This document shows positions 1-9,800 of a stretch of DNA of 64,000 nt, piece after piece. Numbering within the stretch: position 1 is the first letter of the stretch; each line of letters begins with the position of its first letter. The position numbers and the translations under genes were made by a program. The notes under the pieces are model-generated. The model was not told the origin of the DNA. It made no database searches and saw only the letters and a program-made list of their open reading frames with translations. The stretch is from Nitrobacter sp. NHB1 (GTDB taxonomy: Bacteria; Pseudomonadota; Alphaproteobacteria; Rhizobiales; Xanthobacteraceae), in NCBI RefSeq assembly GCF_036964665.1, contig NZ_JBAMDA010000001.1:1426001-1490000 (forward strand). The letters run 5' to 3'.

Positions 1-923
1 GCGATGCGGGCGCGCTCCAGATGATGGACCACCTGATTGCGCATGACCTCGGCCTGTTCGAGCACCTTGGCGGCGAAGGGATCGCGCTCGTGCGCGTTGG
101 CTTCGTTGATGATGACCGAGAGCGGCGTCTTGACCGCGTGCGCGAGATTGCCGACATGGGTGCGGGCGCGCTCGACGATCTCGCGGTTGGCATCGATCAG
201 CGCATTGGTCTCGCGGGCGAGCGGCGCGATCTCGACCGGAAACTCGCCCTCCAGCCGCTCGGCGCGGCCGGACCGGATGTCGGCGATGGCGTCTGAAATG
301 CGTTTCAGCGGAGCGAGACCGAATCGCACCTGAAAGATCGTGGTCAGCAGCAGCCCGATCGTGAGCGCGGCAAACGTGCCGCCGAGGTAATAGTCGAAGG
401 TCCGCGTTTCATCGAAAATCTCGGTGGCGTCTCCGGCCACCGTGACGCGGAACTTGCCGTCGGCGCCGAGATCGACCGGCCGCTCCACCATGCGCAGGGT
501 CTGCCCTTCGGGGCCGTCGACATAGCCGACGCGGACCCCCGACGAAGAGAGCTCGATGCCCTGATCCTCCAGCTTCGGCAGCTTCTTGTCCCACAGCGAG
601 CGGGACGCACGAATCTCTTTTTTGTCCGGATCGGTGCGGACGATCTCCCAGTACCAGCCCGACAGCGGCAGATCGAACAGCGGCTCGCCGAGCGACTGGA
701 ACTGGTGATCGAGCGGCTCGTCCGGCGTCGCCGCTTCGGCGATCAGGGTGCGGAGATAGAGATTGAGGCGGCGGTCGAAGGCGCGCTCGGACGCCGCGCG
801 ATAGACCGACGACAGCACCACGCCGGTGATAAACAGAATAACCACCACCCAGGCGGTCGCGGACAGGAACAGCCGCGTTGCGAGCGAATTCGAGCGGCCG
901 CCCCGAAATCGCCTAGCGCGCAT
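1..923 (-). CDS. Sensor histidine kinase, C-terminus cut by window edge
   Basis: Inner-membrane sensor kinase of a two-component system; 307 residues are visible and the ATP-binding domain lies beyond base 1. A membrane segment at about residues 15-40, a periplasmic stretch of about 135 residues and a second membrane segment at about 178-198 precede a HAMP-like linker. The phospho-acceptor box NLAHAVKTPL puts the active His at 262. The layout resembles PhoQ-type kinases. The ATG overlaps the stop of the upstream response-regulator gene by 11 bases, so the two are translationally coupled and very likely partners. The signal sensed cannot be read from the sequence. Confidence 0.9.
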   Translation of the reverse strand, partial: MRARRFRGGRSNSLATRLFLSATAWVVVILFITGVVLSSVYRAASERAFDRRLNLYLRTLIAEAATPDEPLDHQFQSLGEPLFDLPLSGWYWEIVRTDPDKKEIRASRSLWDKKLPKLEDQGIELSSSGVRVGYVDGPEGQTLRMVERPVDLGADGKFRVTVAGDATEIFDETRTFDYYLGGTFAALTIGLLLTTIFQVRFGLAPLKRISDAIADIRSGRAERLEGEFPVEIAPLARETNALIDANREIVERARTHVGNLAHAVKTPLSVIINEANAHERDPFAAKVLEQAEVMRNQVVHHLERARI

Positions 924-1584
924 CTGCCGGCGGCGTCAGCAGGTAGCCGAGCCCGCGGACCGTCTGGATGATATCGACGTCCAGCTTCTTGCGGATGCGG
1001 CCGACAAAGACTTCAATGGTGTTGGAGTCGCGATCGAAATCCTGATCGTAGAGATGCTCGACCAGCTCGGTGCGCGACACCACCCTCCCGGTATGATGCA
1101 TGAGATAGGCGAGCAGCCGGTATTCATGCGATGTCATCTTGACCGGATTGCCGCCGACGCTGACGCGCCCGGTGCGGGTATCCAGCGTCACCGGCCCGCA
1201 GGACAGTTCGGATTGCGCATGTCCGGTGCTCCGCCGCAGCAGCGCGCGAATCCGCGCCAGAACTTCCTCGAGATGGAAGGGTTTTGCGACATAATCGTCG
1301 GCGCCGGCGTCGAATCCCTGCACCTTGTCGCTCCAGCGGTCGCGTGCGGTGAGAATCAGGACCGGCATGGTGCGGTCATTGCGCCGCCAGGCCTCCAGCA
1401 CCGAAATGCCGTCCATCTTCGGCAGGCCGATATCGAGCACGACGGCGTCATACGGTTCGCTGTCGCCGAGGAAATGCCCCTCCTCGCCATCGAACGCTCG
1501 GTCGACCACATAACCGGCGTCGGTCAGCGCCGTCGTGAGCTGACGATTGAGATCGGGATCGTCTTCGACGACGAGAAGGCGCAA
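913..1584 (-). CDS. OmpR-family response regulator
   Basis: DNA-binding response regulator, 223 residues. The receiver domain (1-115) has the acidic pair E7/D8-D9, phospho-acceptor Asp51 in VVLDIGLPKMDG and the conserved Lys in YVAKPF. A winged-helix domain follows, with TSHEYRLLAYL and a C-terminal RTVRGLGYLL. I chose the TTG at 1584 because the protein then begins LRLLVVEDD, as family members do, and GGAG sits six bases upstream; a longer form from a TTG at 1656 adds a non-homologous leader. It is paired with the overlapping kinase gene. The domain order suggests a PhoP-like regulator; targets are unknown. Confidence 0.92.
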   Translation of the reverse strand: MRLLVVEDDPDLNRQLTTALTDAGYVVDRAFDGEEGHFLGDSEPYDAVVLDIGLPKMDGISVLEAWRRNDRTMPVLILTARDRWSDKVQGFDAGADDYVAKPFHLEEVLARIRALLRRSTGHAQSELSCGPVTLDTRTGRVSVGGNPVKMTSHEYRLLAYLMHHTGRVVSRTELVEHLYDQDFDRDSNTIEVFVGRIRKKLDVDIIQTVRGLGYLLTPPADAR

Positions 1585-1746
1585 GGCAGGCTCCGCTGAT
1601 TCCGGTTTGCCTGGCCAAGATGAACCGTCATCGTGTGAATGGCAAATGAACGCCAAAAGCCGCTTATACTCATATTTCGGTGCTCCTGCCGCCTCCGCAG
1701 GAAGCGGTCAGAGCCCGGCGCAGCCGCCCGGCTCTCCCCCCGGTGT

Positions 1747-1998
1747 TCACGTCGTGGTCGAGCCGTCGTCCGGCGGCAACGGGCTCAAAAACGCGTCGGC
1801 CGCCGCGTTGACCCGGGCCAGCACCGCGTCGATCTGCTCGGGCGTGGCGTTGCTGCCGCCGATCAGGCCGGCGATGGCCTGGACGTAGGGGATCGACGAG
1901 ACCACGCCCTGCTCGATCGCGGGCGCGACCTTGACGATGGCGCTGACGATGGCTTCGGCGGCTGCGAGGCCGGCCTCGATTTCTGCTGCGGTGACCAT
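1747..1998 (-). CDS. Small hypothetical protein at the end of the lysis cassette
   Basis: An 83-residue, Ala-rich, mostly helical acidic protein with no signal peptide or clear membrane anchor and no family I recognise. Its ATG follows the stop of the lipoprotein gene almost directly and has GGGAG upstream, so it is probably the last gene of the endolysin-holin-lipoprotein transcript. Position suggests a phage- or GTA-related accessory protein; that is inference only. Confidence 0.6.
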   Translation of the reverse strand: MVTAAEIEAGLAAAEAIVSAIVKVAPAIEQGVVSSIPYVQAIAGLIGGSNATPEQIDAVLARVNAAADAFLSPLPPDDGSTTT

Positions 1999-1999
1999 G

Positions 2000-2395
2000 T
2001 TACCGTGCTCCCGATATGAGGACTTGCTGGACGCCGATCAGCGCCGACCGCGCCGCCGAGAGCGCGTTGGTGATGTCGACGGACGGATAGGCCTTCTGCA
2101 GCGCGACCAGATTGTTGACGGCGAGGCGCGCCTTGCGCATCGCCGCCTGCAACCTTTCGATCACCGACCGCCTGGCGCAGATGTTGGCCGCACCCGGCTC
2201 GGTGCCGGTCCGGCAAAGCGGCAGCGCCTTGTAGGCATTGGCGGCGTTCACCGCGACGCCGTAGGCGTTCTCGATGCCGTAGATCGTATTGAGCGCAACC
2301 GACGTGTTCAGATTCAGCGACGGCAGCGCGGCGGTCTGGCAACCTGCCAGCGCCAGACCGGAGACGACCGCTATCGCGGCGACAAGCTTTCGCAT
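2000..2395 (-). CDS. Small lipoprotein, possible spanin-like lysis accessory
   Basis: A 131-residue predicted lipoprotein. MRKLVAAIAVVSGLALAGC is a textbook lipoprotein signal with lipobox LAGC (lipidated Cys19). The mature part is helical and Ala/Asn-rich with one further Cys. The start at 2395 is set by a strong AGGAGG eight bases upstream; a longer in-frame extension to 2458 is not supported. It lies directly after the holin-like gene, where phages often carry an outer-membrane spanin (Rz1 type), but Rz1 proteins are usually shorter and Pro-rich, so the spanin role is inference. Confidence 0.7.
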   Translation of the reverse strand: MRKLVAAIAVVSGLALAGCQTAALPSLNLNTSVALNTIYGIENAYGVAVNAANAYKALPLCRTGTEPGAANICARRSVIERLQAAMRKARLAVNNLVALQKAYPSVDITNALSAARSALIGVQQVLISGAR

Positions 2396-2417
2396 GAGAC
2401 CTCCTGTTGTTGGTGGA

Positions 2418-2657
2418 TTACCTGACCGCGCCGGTCGCGGCGCTGATGACCGGCACATCGGTCCGCGCCGCGGTGTCCGCGGTGGTCGCGCGGGTGCCGA
2501 ACTTCACATAGAGGCCCCACGCCACGGTAAAGAGCGTGCCGATAGCGCCGATGATGCCGGTCACCTGATCGGAGGTGACCCAGCCCTTGCCGGTCGCGAA
2601 GCTGCCGGCTGCGATCAGCAGATAGCGCACGACCTGCCACACCGAATCCGATGTCAT
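2418..2657 (-). CDS. Holin-like small membrane protein
   Basis: 79 residues with two hydrophobic helices (about residues 8-24 and 33-52) joined by a short turn, then a polar tail. This is the size and topology of class II phage holins. The helix-GKGW-helix pattern resembles the putative holins found with Nitrobacteraceae endolysins (Pam3-gp28-like naming; recognised, not searched). The ATG at 2657 follows a GGAG-like site. It sits just downstream of the GH19 endolysin gene on the same strand, consistent with releasing that enzyme to the cell wall. Confidence 0.65.
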   Translation of the reverse strand: MTSDSVWQVVRYLLIAAGSFATGKGWVTSDQVTGIIGAIGTLFTVAWGLYVKFGTRATTADTAARTDVPVISAATGAVR

Positions 2658-2707
2658 GTTGTATCTCCAACTATGCGTGTTGATTGCGCGAGACCGTCGC
2701 GCGGCGG

Positions 2708-3370
2708 TTAGATCGTCAGTGCGGCTTTCCATTTCGAAAGCCACGCCTTGCGTTGCGGCAGCCCGACAAACCCGCCGTTCAGCCGCTTTGTGACGCCGCG
2801 CAAATCGTCTTTCCGAGCGAACGTAAGACATCCGCAATTGACGAAATCGGCCACGCCGCACTCAAGGAAATAACGGGGATCGTTGACGAGGCCCGGCTCG
2901 CGAACGACATCGAGCCCGGTTGCCGCCGCCAGTCGTGCATAGCCTTCGCGCCCGGTCGTCTGCACCGCGCCGCGGCCGCGGAAATTCCAGCCGTCATCGG
3001 AGCCGGGGCGATTGCCCATGCGGCCGTTGTAGACCTTGTTGGCGAGCGCGCGCGGATTGTGCGCGTAAGGAGCAGCGCTGGCGGCGGTCGAAAAGCGCGA
3101 CGGCCACACCTGCGTCATGCGGATCGCCGAATAGTTCAGGTTCTCTATCACCGCAGTCCCGGCCCCGCATTCGTGGCTGATCTGCGCCATGACATGCGCA
3201 ATCAACAGCGGCGCGGCGATGCCGTGCTTGTCGAATACCGCGGGCGCCGTCGCCGTCATGCCCTCGATCAGCCCGGCGATACTGCTGTTGCCGCGCGGCC
3301 AAAGGCGCCGCAACGCCGCCTCGAAATCAGGCATAGCGGGAGCGCTCGCGGCCAAGGCTGCGCTGGGCAT
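2708..3370 (-). CDS. Glycoside hydrolase family 19 endolysin
   Basis: Predicted chitinase-fold peptidoglycan hydrolase, 220 residues. The candidate catalytic Glu is E67 in QISHECGAG, and the conserved substrate-groove motif GRGAVQTTGR is at about residues 150-160. There is no signal peptide, so export would need the neighbouring holin. The ATG at 3370 fits the family; an upstream in-frame extension to 3502 looks non-coding. With the holin-like and lipoprotein genes it makes a compact lysis cassette in the same direction as the GTA structural genes, although a plus-strand gene separates the two blocks. Confidence 0.85.
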   Translation of the reverse strand: MPSAALAASAPAMPDFEAALRRLWPRGNSSIAGLIEGMTATAPAVFDKHGIAAPLLIAHVMAQISHECGAGTAVIENLNYSAIRMTQVWPSRFSTAASAAPYAHNPRALANKVYNGRMGNRPGSDDGWNFRGRGAVQTTGREGYARLAAATGLDVVREPGLVNDPRYFLECGVADFVNCGCLTFARKDDLRGVTKRLNGGFVGLPQRKAWLSKWKAALTI

Positions 3371-3704
3371 TGGATTGGTCCTTTTGGGTGGTTTACGACG
3401 GGATGCCGAGAGTCTGGGTTCGCGCCGGGTCGCCTCACGAATAACCGCTTGCAGCAGCGCGATCTGATCAATCGCGTGGCGGCCCATAATGGGGGGCAGC
3501 AAGCCCGAAACGATTTGTTGAACTCGGGGCTAATCGAGGCGGCCTGTCGCAATGGGACGCACGCAGCGGACATCACTCCATTGCAGCGACTACCCGGCCA
3601 TCAATCATTGGGCCCAAGCGCTGGGCGGGCGCGTTGCATTAGAACCGGACACCAACTACTGTTCAAAAAAATTTTCAATTTCGGGCGGCTTTTACTTGTT
3701 CAGA
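3371..3704. other. Intergenic gap, no gene seen
   Basis: 334 bases between the divergent endolysin and epimerase-like genes. The right part is AT-rich, with a run of seven A just before the epimerase signal peptide, and would have to hold promoters for both directions. I see no repeat, RNA gene or convincing -35/-10 pair. Confidence 0.5.
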
Positions 3705-5360
3705 ATGATTGCCGCGACATTTGCGTTGATATCGTTGATGTGTTGCAACAACGCTGCTCACGCTCAAAAATCTCACCAATCTGAGATTCCGGGTTCCGTA
3801 TTCAACTACGCTCCGGACGTTATTGGGCCTCTCATCTTCCGCCCGCGTGATACGGTCAAAACCGATTGGCAGGCCCTGATTACGAGAGGTAGTCCACTCA
3901 CCTTCTCCACCCGGCTGCTTTCTCTCATGTATGCATTTCGCACTTCGCGCGATCCGCATATTCGATCGGACGTGGCTGAAGGACTCGACATTTTGCTCAA
4001 TCGCTGGCCCACCGTGACTCGCGACGGAAAGCTCTTTCGCTGGAACTATAATCAGACATACGAATCCCATGCGCCCGGCTGGTGGTCAGGAATGGACGGC
4101 TTTCTCATGCCGGTTGTTTTTCTGGCCGCGTTTGAGACGTTCGATGATGCGAAGTATGTTGATCTCGCGCGGAAATCCCTGGAGTCGGCCTTGCTGTCGC
4201 CGACCGAGGGCGGCTCGATGTGGCGTTCGGAAGATGGATGCTGGATATCCGAGTATTCATGGCAGGGAATGAATGAGAGCGACGAGTTTTACGTCTTGAA
4301 CGGCCATCTCTTTGGCCTCGAAGCATTGAAACTGGCTGCCATTGCGTTCAAAGACAAGCGATATGAGGAGGCCTTTCAATGCGGCCTCAAGGGTACGATG
4401 GCCCGAGCGGACCGCTTCGCGACACCCGACTGGTCACTCTACATGCTCAACAAGCCGACGATCGACCCACCTCACTACGTGATCTTCGAAACCTCGCAAT
4501 ATCGCGCCCTCTCGCGACTGACAGGCATTCCATTCTTTTCAGACGAGATGATTCGGAGGCAACGGGTTCTGAACAAGCACTACGCACCGTTCGTCGCAGA
4601 GGACGGGACCGTCATATTGTCGCGCATCGGCGCTCCTCACCCTTATCAGATAGACATTTATCAAAACAGGCTCACATGCACATTAGAGAACGGATCGGAA
4701 TGGAGCGCCACGTCCGTTTCTGATGAAGCGCCCGTCAAGCGAGGCTTCATCACGGGGAAGCCGCCGGCGCGACCGACGCGCTGTTCATTGACCGCGCTCA
4801 CTGGAGTGGGAATCGACGTTCTCCTGTACGAGAACAGCCCCGTTCAGCTCGCGGCTGGGCATCCGCAAGCCATTGAGACCAGCATTGATACCGACTACGA
4901 CGCGTCGGACAAATCCGGGAGAACCGTTACAGTCTCTCCGAGCAAGAGCGACTCCGCCAATCCCGACAATTATCGCAGCAATTCAGCAAAGATCTCTCTT
5001 GTGGGAGATTTTCCCATAATCAATTCAGGCCTGTTCGGCATCGAGCTTGGGTCCGAGCGACGGTCCTCCATTGGAGTGACCCTTGTGGATGAGAAAGGCA
5101 ACGAGTCCTTTCGTTACTATCCGGCCTTGCGCGCGGAACAGAAGACGCTGGTCCTGCTTTCGAAGATCGGCTTTCCTGACCATGAAAAGCTTCACAGCAA
5201 AATCAAGCGGATCGACGTCTGGCTATATACGGATACGGGCAACATGACCGATCAATCTGATTTCAAAATCGATGTCGGCAACGTTGTCATGTTCGCAAAT
5301 CCAGTGCAGCTACGCGAATACATGGCGACCTCCGACTTTCAGCTTGAGATCGAACCATAA
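3705..5360 (+). CDS. Secreted D-glucuronyl C5-epimerase-like protein
   Basis: 551 residues from the ATG at 3705, beginning with a Sec signal peptide that ends near AAHAQ. The middle matches the general pattern of the D-glucuronyl C5-epimerase C-terminal (alpha/alpha-barrel) domain: YVLNGHLFGLEALKLA and PPHYVIFETSQYRAL correspond to the family's LNG-helix and YH-type segments. The roughly 200 C-terminal residues look like a beta-rich accessory domain. Epimerases of this kind convert uronic acid residues in polysaccharides; the substrate here is unknown. It is the only plus-strand gene between the tail and lysis genes of the GTA-like cluster and is visibly less GC-rich than its neighbours, suggesting separate acquisition. 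An earlier in-frame start at 3552 lacks the signal and is unlikely. Confidence 0.72.
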   Translation: MIAATFALISLMCCNNAAHAQKSHQSEIPGSVFNYAPDVIGPLIFRPRDTVKTDWQALITRGSPLTFSTRLLSLMYAFRTSRDPHIRSDVAEGLDILLNRWPTVTRDGKLFRWNYNQTYESHAPGWWSGMDGFLMPVVFLAAFETFDDAKYVDLARKSLESALLSPTEGGSMWRSEDGCWISEYSWQGMNESDEFYVLNGHLFGLEALKLAAIAFKDKRYEEAFQCGLKGTMARADRFATPDWSLYMLNKPTIDPPHYVIFETSQYRALSRLTGIPFFSDEMIRRQRVLNKHYAPFVAEDGTVILSRIGAPHPYQIDIYQNRLTCTLENGSEWSATSVSDEAPVKRGFITGKPPARPTRCSLTALTGVGIDVLLYENSPVQLAAGHPQAIETSIDTDYDASDKSGRTVTVSPSKSDSANPDNYRSNSAKISLVGDFPIINSGLFGIELGSERRSSIGVTLVDEKGNESFRYYPALRAEQKTLVLLSKIGFPDHEKLHSKIKRIDVWLYTDTGNMTDQSDFKIDVGNVVMFANPVQLREYMATSDFQLEIEP

Positions 5361-5458
5361 CTATCGGACGGTTAGATAATATTCCACGCAGATGCTCGGC
5401 TACGGGAATATCAGCACCACCACAGCCTCGAAACACGAAACCGAGCATGTTGCGCACC

Positions 5459-6889
5459 TCACACATATTGCCCGCCGCTCGCGGTCGAGCCCGCCGCGTT
5501 GCCCGGCAGCGTGCCGCCCGATGAGCTAATGACGCCGTTCGAGATCGCCGAATAGCGCGTGCCGGTGGCCGCGCCGCTGTAGGTCACGCTGCCGCATTCG
5601 ATCACGCCCGCGCCGGTGGCGATGGCGAATTGCGAGCTGAACGCCGGCGTGCCGGTCAGCGTGATGGTCACGCTCGGGGAATAGATCAGCCCCTGGTACG
5701 AGACGTTCCAGTGCCGACCCGCGCCGCCGGATATCGCATAGTTGCCGACCACGTTGACGGTGGCGCCAAGCGCGGCGCGGACATGGACGCCGGCCGCCGC
5801 GCCGAAATCCACGTTCGCGATTTCCACATAGGCGCCCTTGCCCTGGACGTTGAGCGCGTTGCCTGATGTCGCGGTCTGGATCTTCAGGCTGTTCAATCGA
5901 TAGGACCCGGCGAAGCCGACGCCACTGAAGGCATCGGCGCCGGTCACGCTGATCAACGTATTGGCCGGCGTCGTCGCGTTGCCCTTGATGGTGACGCGCC
6001 CGGCTCCGGTCAGGGTTTTGAGGACCACCGCACCGGTGTAGGTGCCGTCCGCAAGCTGAACCGTCACGTCGTAGATCGACAGGTCGATCGCCGCAGCGGC
6101 ATCGATCGCCTTCTGGATGGTCAGAAACGCGCCCCCGGAGCTGTTCGACAGCCCGTCATTGCCGTCGCTGCCGTCAGTGCGGACGTAATAAATGCGGTTT
6201 GCGGCAAGCACGTCGCGCGGGCCGCCATTGACGGGAAACGAGACCCGCCCGCTGGCCGCATCGAACACCATGGCCTCAAGCCAGCTCGATCCGTCCGCAG
6301 ACACCTTGAGCTTGAATGCGTCGGCGCCGACCAGGCCGAACTCGGCGCGACCCGAAAAATTGTCCGAGAAGAATATCGACGCCGTATTGGCGGAGCTTTC
6401 CTTCGAGACCTGAAGCCGCATGTCGCCGGTGCCGCCGTCGGCGGCGGCGATGGCGGTAAACAGCGCGGCGTTGGATTTGACGCTGAGGAGATTGGGACTG
6501 CTGGCGGCGGTATTGACGCCGAGATGCGCCACATCATCGAACGACGCCGTGCCGCCCGCGCTCTGCCAGGCCGCGCCGTCGAACACGAACAGGCTGCTGT
6601 CAGCCGCCGACCAGATACACCATCCCGTCTTCGGCGCGAGGAACGCCCAGGCGCCGTCCTGCCAGGTCGCGATTGTATCGTCCTGTCCCGCCCACGCGCC
6701 GGTCGCGCCGCTTGCGACCACATGGCGTTCGCCGTCCGCCGGAGTGGATGGTGGCGCGGTGAGCGTCAGATCGAGCACGCCGATCTGGATCGCCGCGTCG
6801 AGAATACGCAGCGCCTCGTTATGGGTGACGTGCTTCTGCGCCTGGCTGCCGTCGATATACGGCAGCCCGAGATTCGGTGTGTCTGTCAT
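5459..6889 (-). CDS. DUF2793 tail-fibre-like protein with beta-helix
   Basis: 476 residues. The N-terminal 110 residues form a DUF2793 domain (TPNLGLPYIDGSQAQKHVTHNEAL, then repeated Trp-rich segments), found in proteins next to GTA and phage baseplate genes. A Gly/Ser-rich linker and a segment of about 190 residues starting YYVRTDGSDGNDG follow; DGS-NDG with FLTIQKAIDAA is typical of pectate-lyase-like right-handed beta-helices in fibres and tailspikes. It starts six bases after the baseplate gene ends, so it belongs to the same transcript. It probably contacts the recipient's surface polysaccharide; this is inferred from domain type and position. Confidence 0.82.
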   Translation of the reverse strand: MTDTPNLGLPYIDGSQAQKHVTHNEALRILDAAIQIGVLDLTLTAPPSTPADGERHVVASGATGAWAGQDDTIATWQDGAWAFLAPKTGWCIWSAADSSLFVFDGAAWQSAGGTASFDDVAHLGVNTAASSPNLLSVKSNAALFTAIAAADGGTGDMRLQVSKESSANTASIFFSDNFSGRAEFGLVGADAFKLKVSADGSSWLEAMVFDAASGRVSFPVNGGPRDVLAANRIYYVRTDGSDGNDGLSNSSGGAFLTIQKAIDAAAAIDLSIYDVTVQLADGTYTGAVVLKTLTGAGRVTIKGNATTPANTLISVTGADAFSGVGFAGSYRLNSLKIQTATSGNALNVQGKGAYVEIANVDFGAAAGVHVRAALGATVNVVGNYAISGGAGRHWNVSYQGLIYSPSVTITLTGTPAFSSQFAIATGAGVIECGSVTYSGAATGTRYSAISNGVISSSGGTLPGNAAGSTASGGQYV

Positions 6890-6895
6890 GGCAAC

Positions 6896-9800
6896 TCAGA
6901 GGGTGAGAGTAAGCTCAGTAGGATGGCCGGCGCCGACGGTCGCGGACATTTGCGCGACGCGAAGGTGCAGGCTGGTTTGCGGCGTGCCGAAGTCCGCCAG
7001 TTCGTCGGCGTCGGCGTAGAACGCCTCGGACGTGCTGCACGCGATACTGCGCACGACCGAGCCGCCGGAGACAATGTCGAGCGTGTAGGCCTCGCTGTCT
7101 TCGCCGAGCGGCACCTCAACGCCCCAGCCGTCGCCATCGATGCGCGTCCGGCGAATCCACGAGATGCGAACGCCGCCGCTCTCGCGCGACGCCTTGACGT
7201 GCACCGGCGACAGCGGCAGCAGCGCGGTCGGGCGCGGCGTCACCGTCAGGGCAACGGCGGTCGGATCGTCATGGTTGCGTCCGACGGCGGCGAGCCGCAC
7301 CAGGATCGGACGATCCAGTGCATTCAATCCGCGCGCCAGCGGTATGAGGTGCGTGTCGAGCAGGACGAACGGCGCGCCCGATGGCAACACGTCAGTGATA
7401 GCGTATTCGCTGCCGGCCTGCCCGCGCAGCAAACGCGATAGTCTATAAGTGCTGCCGTCCACCAGCTCGGCATTGGCGAACTGCAAAACTTCCCAATCGC
7501 CCTCCGCGTTCTGTACCGCCGCCGCGTTGGCGCCCGCGAGCACGCGCGCATCGGATACCGACGTCAGCGCGCCGCCGTAGAGCCGCACGCGAAAGACATT
7601 GCCGCGATCCCATCGCCCGGCCGGCCCCGCCGGCAACGGGTCGAGCGTTTCACCCGATGTCGAGGGCGCTGGGATGATCGCGGCCGGCTGGAAGCTCGCG
7701 CCGTCGGGCGAGGTCCAGACGGTGACCGATGTCGGCCATGGACTGGCGAACACGGCGAGCCGCGTCAGGATCGGCGGCTGCGAGGAATCGATGGTCGGCA
7801 AATCGAGCACCGCCGCCTGCACCGGGCCGAGCGCCGCCGGTATCGCAGGCCGCGTTTGCCGTGGCGGCGACAGCGGCACCGAAAACACCTCGGGGTCGAT
7901 GCTGCGCGCGTTCACCTGCCGCGCTTCGGCATCGAGCGTCGCGCCGATTTCAAACAGCCGCCGCCGCCCGTTGATCGTCACCGCGATCACGTCGCCCGGC
8001 GTCAGCGACAGGCATTGCGGACCGAGCGAGAACGCGGCGCTTTCGCGGCCGGCCCACAGATCCTGCAGCCAGACCTCGGCCCGCCGCGCCATCGCGGCGT
8101 CGTCGCTGACGACCGCGAGAGCGGAATGAACGCTCCGGTTCGATCCACCCGCCAGCCGGCGCGATGTCACAGCAGAGCGTCGGTAATCCACCGTGCCGTC
8201 GGTAAAACCGAAACCGGCTTCACGCGGCAGTTCGGTTTCCTGCGCGCGGGTCAGCCGCGCCAGCGCGCCATCGTCCGGCAGCACCAGATCGTCCTCGGCG
8301 AATTCGGCGACCGGCGCGCCGCCGCGCGAAACGAAGCGCAGCGTTCCGTCGGCGGCGGTCGCATCGAAGGCGTAGGCGCCGGCGAGCGGTTCGATCATGG
8401 CGCGCGGCGACATCGGCCGGTCGATCACGTAGCCGTCGCAACTCTCGCGCAGCGCCGAGCTGTCGGCACCGGTGACGCCGCAATCGGCGAGCAGCGCCTG
8501 CACCAGCGCGTCCATCGGCGCGGTGCCGAGACGCCCGGTGAGCCAGTGCCCGGTCTGCCAGTTCGGTCCGTCGCTCCAGACCTCGGTCGCGGCGGGAAAC
8601 GCCGGATAGGGCCGCGCGTCCCAGGTCCACAGATGGATTGCGGACGGCTCGATCATGCGCCCGCCATAAACCGGAGAGACCGGATTGTCCGCGTCCGCCG
8701 CGCCGAACGAGGGATCCAGTTTGCCGAGGAAAGCTTGCAGATAGCGGCGCTGGATCAGGTCGTCGCGACTGCCGCTGGAGAAATACGGCATGTGGTTCTC
8801 CGACGATTTGGGATCGGGAAACACGCTCGGCTGGTTGGCGCCCTTGTCCACCGCCGGGCAGCCGACCTCGGTCAGCCACACCGGCTTGCTCTGCGGCCCC
8901 CACGCGGTTGGACTTGCGAGTTCGACGCCACCGATGCGCTCGTAATGCGGCGACGACCACCACGCCTTGATATCCTTGACGCGGAAGGTCCACGGCTTGC
9001 CGAGACCGTCGGTGATCGGCGTCCGGTTCTGCGCGGCGCGCGCGGTATCATCTGTGTAGTACCAGTCGAACCCCTCGCCGCCTGAGATGTTGCCCGCGAG
9101 ATAGCCGACGTCATAGGTCGAAGCCGCAATGCTCGCATCGAGATGTCCGGCCTCGTCGCGCCAATCCGCCAGTGGTGCATAGTAATCGATGCCGACGGCA
9201 TCGATCGCGCTTGACGCCCACAGCGGATCAAGCGGAAAGCGCACCTCCGAGGAGCCGGCATCGACCACGTCGGCGCCGTATTCGGTCCAGTCCGCGCCGT
9301 AAGTCACGATCGTCGACGCGCCGACGATGGCTTTCACCTCAGTCGCGAGCGTCACCAGCGCATCGACGGCAGGGTAAATGCCGCTACCGGAGCGCACGCG
9401 TGTCAGCGACCGCATCTCCGATCCGATCATGAAGGCGTCGACGCCGCCAACGGAGGCGACCAGGCTCGCATAGTGCAGGATCATGGTGCGATAATTCCAG
9501 CTTCCACCGGTAAAGAAGCTGCCGACCTGCGTCGCCGCCGCCGGTGCGCCTTGCGGCGAGCCCGGCCGCCCCGGCGCGGGATCGCAGGTGATGCGGCCGC
9601 GCCAGGGATAGGCCGGCTGCGACGACGCCCCGCTCCACGGATCGCTCAGGCCGTTGCCGGCCGGAATATCCATCATGATGAAGGGATAGAACGTGACCTT
9701 GAGGCCGCGCGCCTTCAACTCCGCGATCAGATGCCTCACGCTGTCGTCGGACGGCGTGCCGCCGAAGGCCGGACGGCCATCGACCTGCGACACCACATAA

